This document shows positions 58,367 through 64,000 of a stretch of DNA of 64,000 nucleotides, piece by piece (positions within the stretch are counted from its first letter, which is position 1; every line of letters starts with the position of its first letter). The notes below the pieces were generated by a model. That model saw nothing but the letters and a program-made list of their open reading frames with translations, was not told the DNA's origin and did no database searches. Origin of the DNA: Sitta carolinensis (taxonomy: Eukaryota; Chordata; Aves; Passeriformes; Sittidae); contig JAVUNC010000006.1 of NCBI GenBank assembly GCA_032173965.1, positions 35,311,870 to 35,375,869 on the forward strand. Direction: 5' to 3'. Both the position numbers and the translations under genes were made by a program.

Positions 58367-61300
58367 CTAGAAAAAATAAAACAACATCTGATTGCTTTGC
58401 AAGTTACCTCCTTTGCTTATGATGGTACTCCCAGCTACTACTGTTACCACCTTGGAGGTTATTTTCTATGTAAAAAAATTCAATTTTTTGTAAAATCAAA
58501 CTGGTTTCACAGCAGCCTCAGTGCTAACAGATTTTAATACCTAGTCACTGGAAATAAGTAATAAGCAAATGGTTTGCTTCAGTAGCAAAACATTGGTGCT
58601 CTGCTACAGAATATTGATGGCTACATCAAACCAAGAGTTCAGTAAGTCAAGAAATCATTGCCCTGAGGCAAGCTAAGGTAGACATTATGCATAATTATCC
58701 CATGCTTAAAAATTCAAGATTATCCCTGAATTGTGACACTGTGGCAAAGACAAATAAGACAGAAACACAGCTAAATTCAAGTGACAATTAAAGTTGGAGG
58801 TTTTGGTTGGTTTGGTTGTTTGGTTTTTTTAAATTAGAAAGATCAATTAAATAGAAATTTTATTTCAGTCACAGAGAGAGTTTTGAAAAATTTGCAATAT
58901 CAAAGCATAAATACCTGGACAGGGTATGCACACTCATAAATTTACTTTACAATGTGTCTGAAACACCTTATGACAACAGCTGTTGTATGTTCTTTTCCCA
59001 CCTAGGATACAGCCACCCACTGAATATTCTGTCAATCAGTGAAAATTATGTATGACACTTTACAATCTCCATGGGGAGGCATACTGCAGAACTGGAAGAT
59101 TAAACCAGAAGCATATCAGCAAACAAAATTTTGTATAAACCCATTTATTGCATCCACACATGTAATTATTTATGAAATTCAAGTTCTGTTACACACACCT
59201 GTATGTTGAATACATCCTCAACTGTATGTTGAGGATGCAGAAGAGATGACTCCCACTGTGTGTACTCAAACTATCTAGCAGCACAACTCCCAGAGACAGT
59301 GCTTACAGTGCAACAGTGAGGGAGACAAGCTCAGGATAGTGTTATTCTGGAAAATCTCACTGCTGTACCATGCAATCAACAAGGCAAAATAACAGCTGAA
59401 TTATAACAACAGAGAAAACCCAATTCAAAACCAACAGCTAACTTTATAAAATTACTATCATACTTTCCTAACCCTAGGGCCGTTCACGCAAGTCCACATC
59501 ATCAGCAACAAAGCGCTGCAAGATTTTAAGAGAATGTATACAACTAAAAGTGTTTCCTAGGAAGAAAATTAAATTTCTAGGGCCATTTGAAGTTTTTAAC
59601 AAACTTGAAGTTTATTTCAGATGTGTTAACAAGGAAATTAACTAGTCCATGTACCTCCACCACCTGAGCAAAGAACAGGAAGATGAAGAGACACCAGTAG
59701 AGACCACAAGCTCTGCAGTGACAAAAGGAAGAAAAGGAACATGATTTCCATATGTGTTTCATTCATCTCTATTATACTTCTGTCAAACAAGTAAAAACGA
59801 TTAAGCAGAAGCATTACATTACTGAAGTTACTGAAGGAACGTGTGCCTTATGGGAAGCCTGAGAAAGACTGGATGCAGTATGGTATTACTCATACATACG
59901 CTGTGAGGTATGTATTTATATATTATTATTTAAGATGCATTTATTTATGACATACAACCATGATTCCAGTTGAGAAGATTCACAGATTCACCATGTAGCC
60001 TATCCTGACCTCACAATTAAACCATGTGGAAGCTACTTTGAGAGAGTAACACTAAAACACAGATCCAGTGCATTTCCAATGGGGCTTCATTGCCTGAGCA
60101 CAAAATAAACCTTGAGAAAATCCTCAAGAACATTTCAGTTTTTGAAAATTATCAGCTGATTAAGACGTGGACTGAAGGCTGGATGTGTGATTTTCCCCAC
60201 CAGGAAGTGACAATGCCAACAAATTCACAAGAACAACTGTAAAAGAAAGTGCCTGTGGGATTCTGCAAGACAGCCAATACTTGTCCTGAGACTTCTGAGA
60301 TCTCCTACTGGGGTGGGTGCAGAGAGAAAAAAACCCCCAGTGATCAAAACTGAAAATCTTTATAAATTTATTGAAAATTCATGACATTCTAATCTACAAA
60401 TATATTGTATAAGATGGTAATATATTACTAGTAAACCAGTAAGATATAGTGTAGTACATTAACCTATATAATTGGTAGTATAGCTTGTAAATATACACAG
60501 ATTTTCTATTCTATCATTCAACGCTAAAAAAGGTGTTTTTAAAAATTCTAAGCAATAGGCTCTTACTGTATAAATGCTCCATTTTCTCATAAAACTGCTA
60601 TTGTTTTGCTTAGAATCTACATTATTTCATTCTTTTTCCTTTCAAACACAACATTTTAAAATAAAGCTCAATTATGACGAATATACATTTTGTAGCATGC
60701 AGTAAATGCTATTTAGAGGAATATTAAAAATGCAGGTATTTTATAATGAAAATTAAGTCACAGATCACACATACTGCTGTCATACCATATACTTCCTTCA
60801 CAAAAATTTTCTCTCACATCAGTAAGACCTATCTAAACTATTCCAGTACCCCAAAATATTCAGAGTTGCTGGTGCCTAATGCAAAGAGGTTTTTTTCAGT
60901 TAGCTGATGCAAAATAAGCTCTTCTTGATGATGTCTCATGAGTCAACTGTATTTTACTACTACAGCATAATTAAATGCTGAACTGATAACATTCAGTTAC
61001 AATGCCAAACAAATGCCTGTGTTAGCAAGCAGAATAATGAGGCTTACCAGTGTGATTGTCTGCATATAAAGTAGTTACAGTGGTAGCTCAGCACTATAGA
61101 AAACAGATAAGACTGGAAAGTTTCAGCATCCACCTATATAGATAAAAGCTAATTCCATACCCTTCAGCATATATTATAAACAGCTTAATTCTTGTAAATG
61201 CTTTACTCTCAGTGGCTAAATCAGTTCATTGAGCTGCAATATAAACTGGATTGTAGAAGCATTCGTGACCATATGAGGACTGGTTCCCTGCATTATGCAA

Positions 61301-64000
61301 AATAGTTATTAAGAAAAGATACCAAATTATATTAGCCAATTATTTATCTACACCTCATGAAAATGACATGTTCTGTTCCTCAGAAGCAAGAGCTGATCCA
61401 AAACAAGACAAAGGGACAAGGCTGACATGGCAATATCCTAAATTTAAGCACTCCTTATATATGAGGAAGCCTAGGGCAGTTATCTTCTTCTCTGTCTCAA
61501 ATATTTCATAAGTAGAACAGACCAAGTATCTCGCTAGTGACTAGAGAATTGCAACCCAAAAGTGCATCTGTGTCAGCTGTGAGACATACTCTTTCAAATA
61601 CTGAGAAAAGAATGTCCTTCAAAGCCCTTATCTTGAGGCAAAACTTTACTACTCAAACAGGGAGAAGCACTTCAAGTAGACGAACTGTGTCACTTCACAA
61701 GATTTTTAAGGAGTGTCAGAGAATGCTGTTTGTCTGCAATTTGTCTCTATTGAACTTTCAGAAAATTATCCTGTGTTGCAAGTAAACTGTAAGCAAGTAG
61801 GCTCACTTTCTGCTCTAGTCTGTTCTCTATGAAAAACATCAGGTGTTTAAGTAGGAAACAAAAAAGAGACAAAAACATGCCTATGAATAGCATACTTATT
61901 AAAATATATTTAGTTCTATTCTTCAAACAAAATTAAAAAAAATCCATTATAGTATCTGAACTCTAGCTATTAGAAGTATCAAGAACTATAACTAATGTAA
62001 TTTGGAGTAAAAAGTCTTGATGTATATCTTGCTTATCAATATATGTTTCTATTCTGTTGATTCAACCAAGTATAAACTGTTTTGAAAGATACAAGTCTAT
62101 TCAATGACACATTTCAGCAACTCTTTAAAAAAGTTTCATAAAGTAAGTATGTTATTTATACTTCAATTTTATTAGTCACAAAACTGGGTAAACTGAACAG
62201 TACTTTGCACCAAGCATGTAGAGGGAGGACCTCTGAATTTTCATGGACTCTGTAGAAGAGAAAATTCAGTAAAAAGAGATCAAAGCATACTACTGTCATC
62301 TGACAGGCAAAAGTAGCACCACAGAGAAAGAATCCAGATTCCTCTAAGTTACTTTTACTTTCTACAAGAAGTTTAGTTTCCCAGCTCAAAAGACACTGAA
62401 GTATCAGCTGCCTTATAAAAACCAAACTTTGAAAAGAAAGGCTGCTAAATACTTTTTCACATAAAAGGTCCAAGGTAGCTTTCACTGGGGTCACTGAAAT
62501 TACAGTAAGATTAATTTGATCTTGAAATTAACTTGTTCTTGTATGAAAAGGTCTTCCAATAGAATAGTTCATCTACCATCATAAAATGAGATCAAAGAGA
62601 TGTTTAACTGCACTGTCAGGATACAGAAGATGCAAATTTGCAATAAATAAGTGTATGATTCTTTTAACTTGAGAAAACCATTTAAATTTGCTCTAAGTCA
62701 GCTGAGCACCTGCTCTCTGCCATCTGGACAGAGCAAAGGTCTCCTATAGGAAGTGACAATCTGCCTTTAGAGGAAAATTCATACAAATATGTGAACAAAT
62801 TGGACCTTCTATGAATATATTCAGTTTGTATCCTGGTATCATTATTTTTCAAAACTGTGTTCCTGGTACACTTTCATTTTGTGCATGTATGTGTGTGCGT
62901 ATCAATTCTATAATGTGGTAGGTTCCTACTTTTATCAAATACTGTGATGTTTTATTAATAATGGGTATTACTGAGCACACATTAATTCAAACAACCAGCA
63001 CAAGAGGTGACTGTCACTATGAAGCCTAAGAGAAGCCATTCCTAATGAAAACAACTTTATTTGATGCTCAGAAGGTTCTGCTTTGTTTAGTCACTGACAT
63101 CTCCCATTATGACAGAACTAATTTAAGCACAATACATGTTCAGACTGCTGGTATCATAAAAGTATAATAAATCTTTAAATATAAAGCATTTGTGTAGGCA
63201 TTTCACACAGCTACACATGTGTTGCATACAAAATTAACAAGAGACTAGAACCAGTTAATGGTGTTTCCCAATCTTTATTTCATATGCACAAGCAGATGGC
63301 CACAACTTTCATTCTTAAGAAAATAAAATCTCAAAAAAACAGGCTGAAAATATCAAGGCAATGGCATACTTCAAATGGTTAAAAGAGAAAATTTAACCTC
63401 CTGTGAAGCAGCCTCCCTTCAACGGACTTCTGGCATGGATTAATTTATTTAAAAAAATTCATTAGCAGCCAGAAATGCCTATTAATAGGATTACTTGAAC
63501 ACAAGATAGGAAACACCTATTTGTTGTTCAAATCAGAGATCTCACATATGATCAGCTCAATTTAGGCAGAATTTTAGAAAATCTTATTTTGAAAAACAAA
63601 GGAAAAAACTGCATTTTGTTATAATGCATCCTTTCATTTTAAAGCTGGGAGTTCATGCAGTAATTAGAAACACATTACTTGGTTTTGCTATGAAACAATT
63701 TAAGGAACTGCCCCAAGTTTGCAAAAAAGAACATGGAAGGACAAAAATGGTATTAATAAAAAATAAAATTTAGGTTTTAAATATCACATTTCCTCCCTTT
63801 TCTTATTCATGCCTGTGCTTTCGTCCATAACTAAGAGCCATGTATTGAATTTCAAAGCATTATTTCTCTGCATTGCAATAAGGTCACACACAGGCTGCCT
63901 GCTACAAAAATCAGTCACACAGAAAGAAACAGGTTTTAGACAGTGTTTGCTGAACTACTTGGAAATGTCCTCTAGCTTTACAGATATTAAACATTGTATA
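58367..64000 (-). other. probable SPATA7 intron to the window edge
   Basis: 5.6 kb of AT-rich sequence. I looked for the conserved SPATA7 N-terminal segments on the - strand and found none. Open frames at 61537-61785 and 62156-62494 show no similarity. Nothing else recognised. Confidence 0.55.

Noticed and set aside
58403..58470. Possible extra SPATA7 exon (acceptor tttttttacatag, donor GTAACT)
   Set aside because: It would leave an intron of only about 37 bases before the next exon, and its translation does not resemble SPATA7.
61537..62494. Frames of 82 and 112 codons as possible N-terminal SPATA7 exons
   Set aside because: The first is on the wrong strand, and the second has no SPATA7 motifs and no phase-compatible splice sites that I could identify.

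Overview
The window is vertebrate nuclear DNA, almost certainly from a bird. It has long introns, GT-AG splice sites and AT-rich intergenic sequence. It also carries CR1 LINE 3' ends and an ERVL-like solo LTR of types I know from avian genomes. I cannot resolve the order or species. No bacterial genes, CRISPR arrays or operons are present.

Two protein-coding genes converge tail to tail. PTPN21 (a FERM-domain protein tyrosine phosphatase, PTPD1) runs on the + strand from its start codon at 4049 to its stop at 36862, in 18 coding exons. All 18 were placed by splice sites, reading phase and similarity to the mammalian protein as I recall it. The first coding exon probably starts at an acceptor at 3856 and carries about 190 bases of 5' UTR. 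Any upstream non-coding exon and the promoter were not identified. SPATA7 (a photoreceptor connecting-cilium protein) runs on the - strand. Its last seven coding exons lie between 58366 and 50439, and its N-terminal exons were not found. PTPN21 next to SPATA7 in convergent orientation is also the mammalian arrangement (human 14q31.3), so this is conserved synteny.

Layout: 1-1196 no genes; 1197-2869 a C-rich pentanucleotide array of about 1.7 kb; 2870-3856 no recognised gene; 3857-36862 PTPN21; 36863-50438 intergenic sequence and probable 3' UTRs; 50439-58366 SPATA7 exons, with the solo LTR in one intron (54419-55806); 58367-64000 presumably a further SPATA7 intron.

Points for a second look are: an exon-length anomaly (one base short, or two extra) that breaks the PTPN21 frame at 28253-28269 before the phosphatase domain; the G-quadruplex-capable array; a cysteine/histidine-rich stretch in SPATA7 with cysteines every six residues; a perfect 10-bp hairpin and a 22-codon upstream ORF in the PTPN21 leader; an AT-rich hairpin just before PTPN21 exon 11; and the solo LTR, which carries a poly(A) signal in the sense direction of SPATA7. 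I found no evidence of a wholly new multi-gene system. Most open frames in the window are chance frames in introns or repeats.
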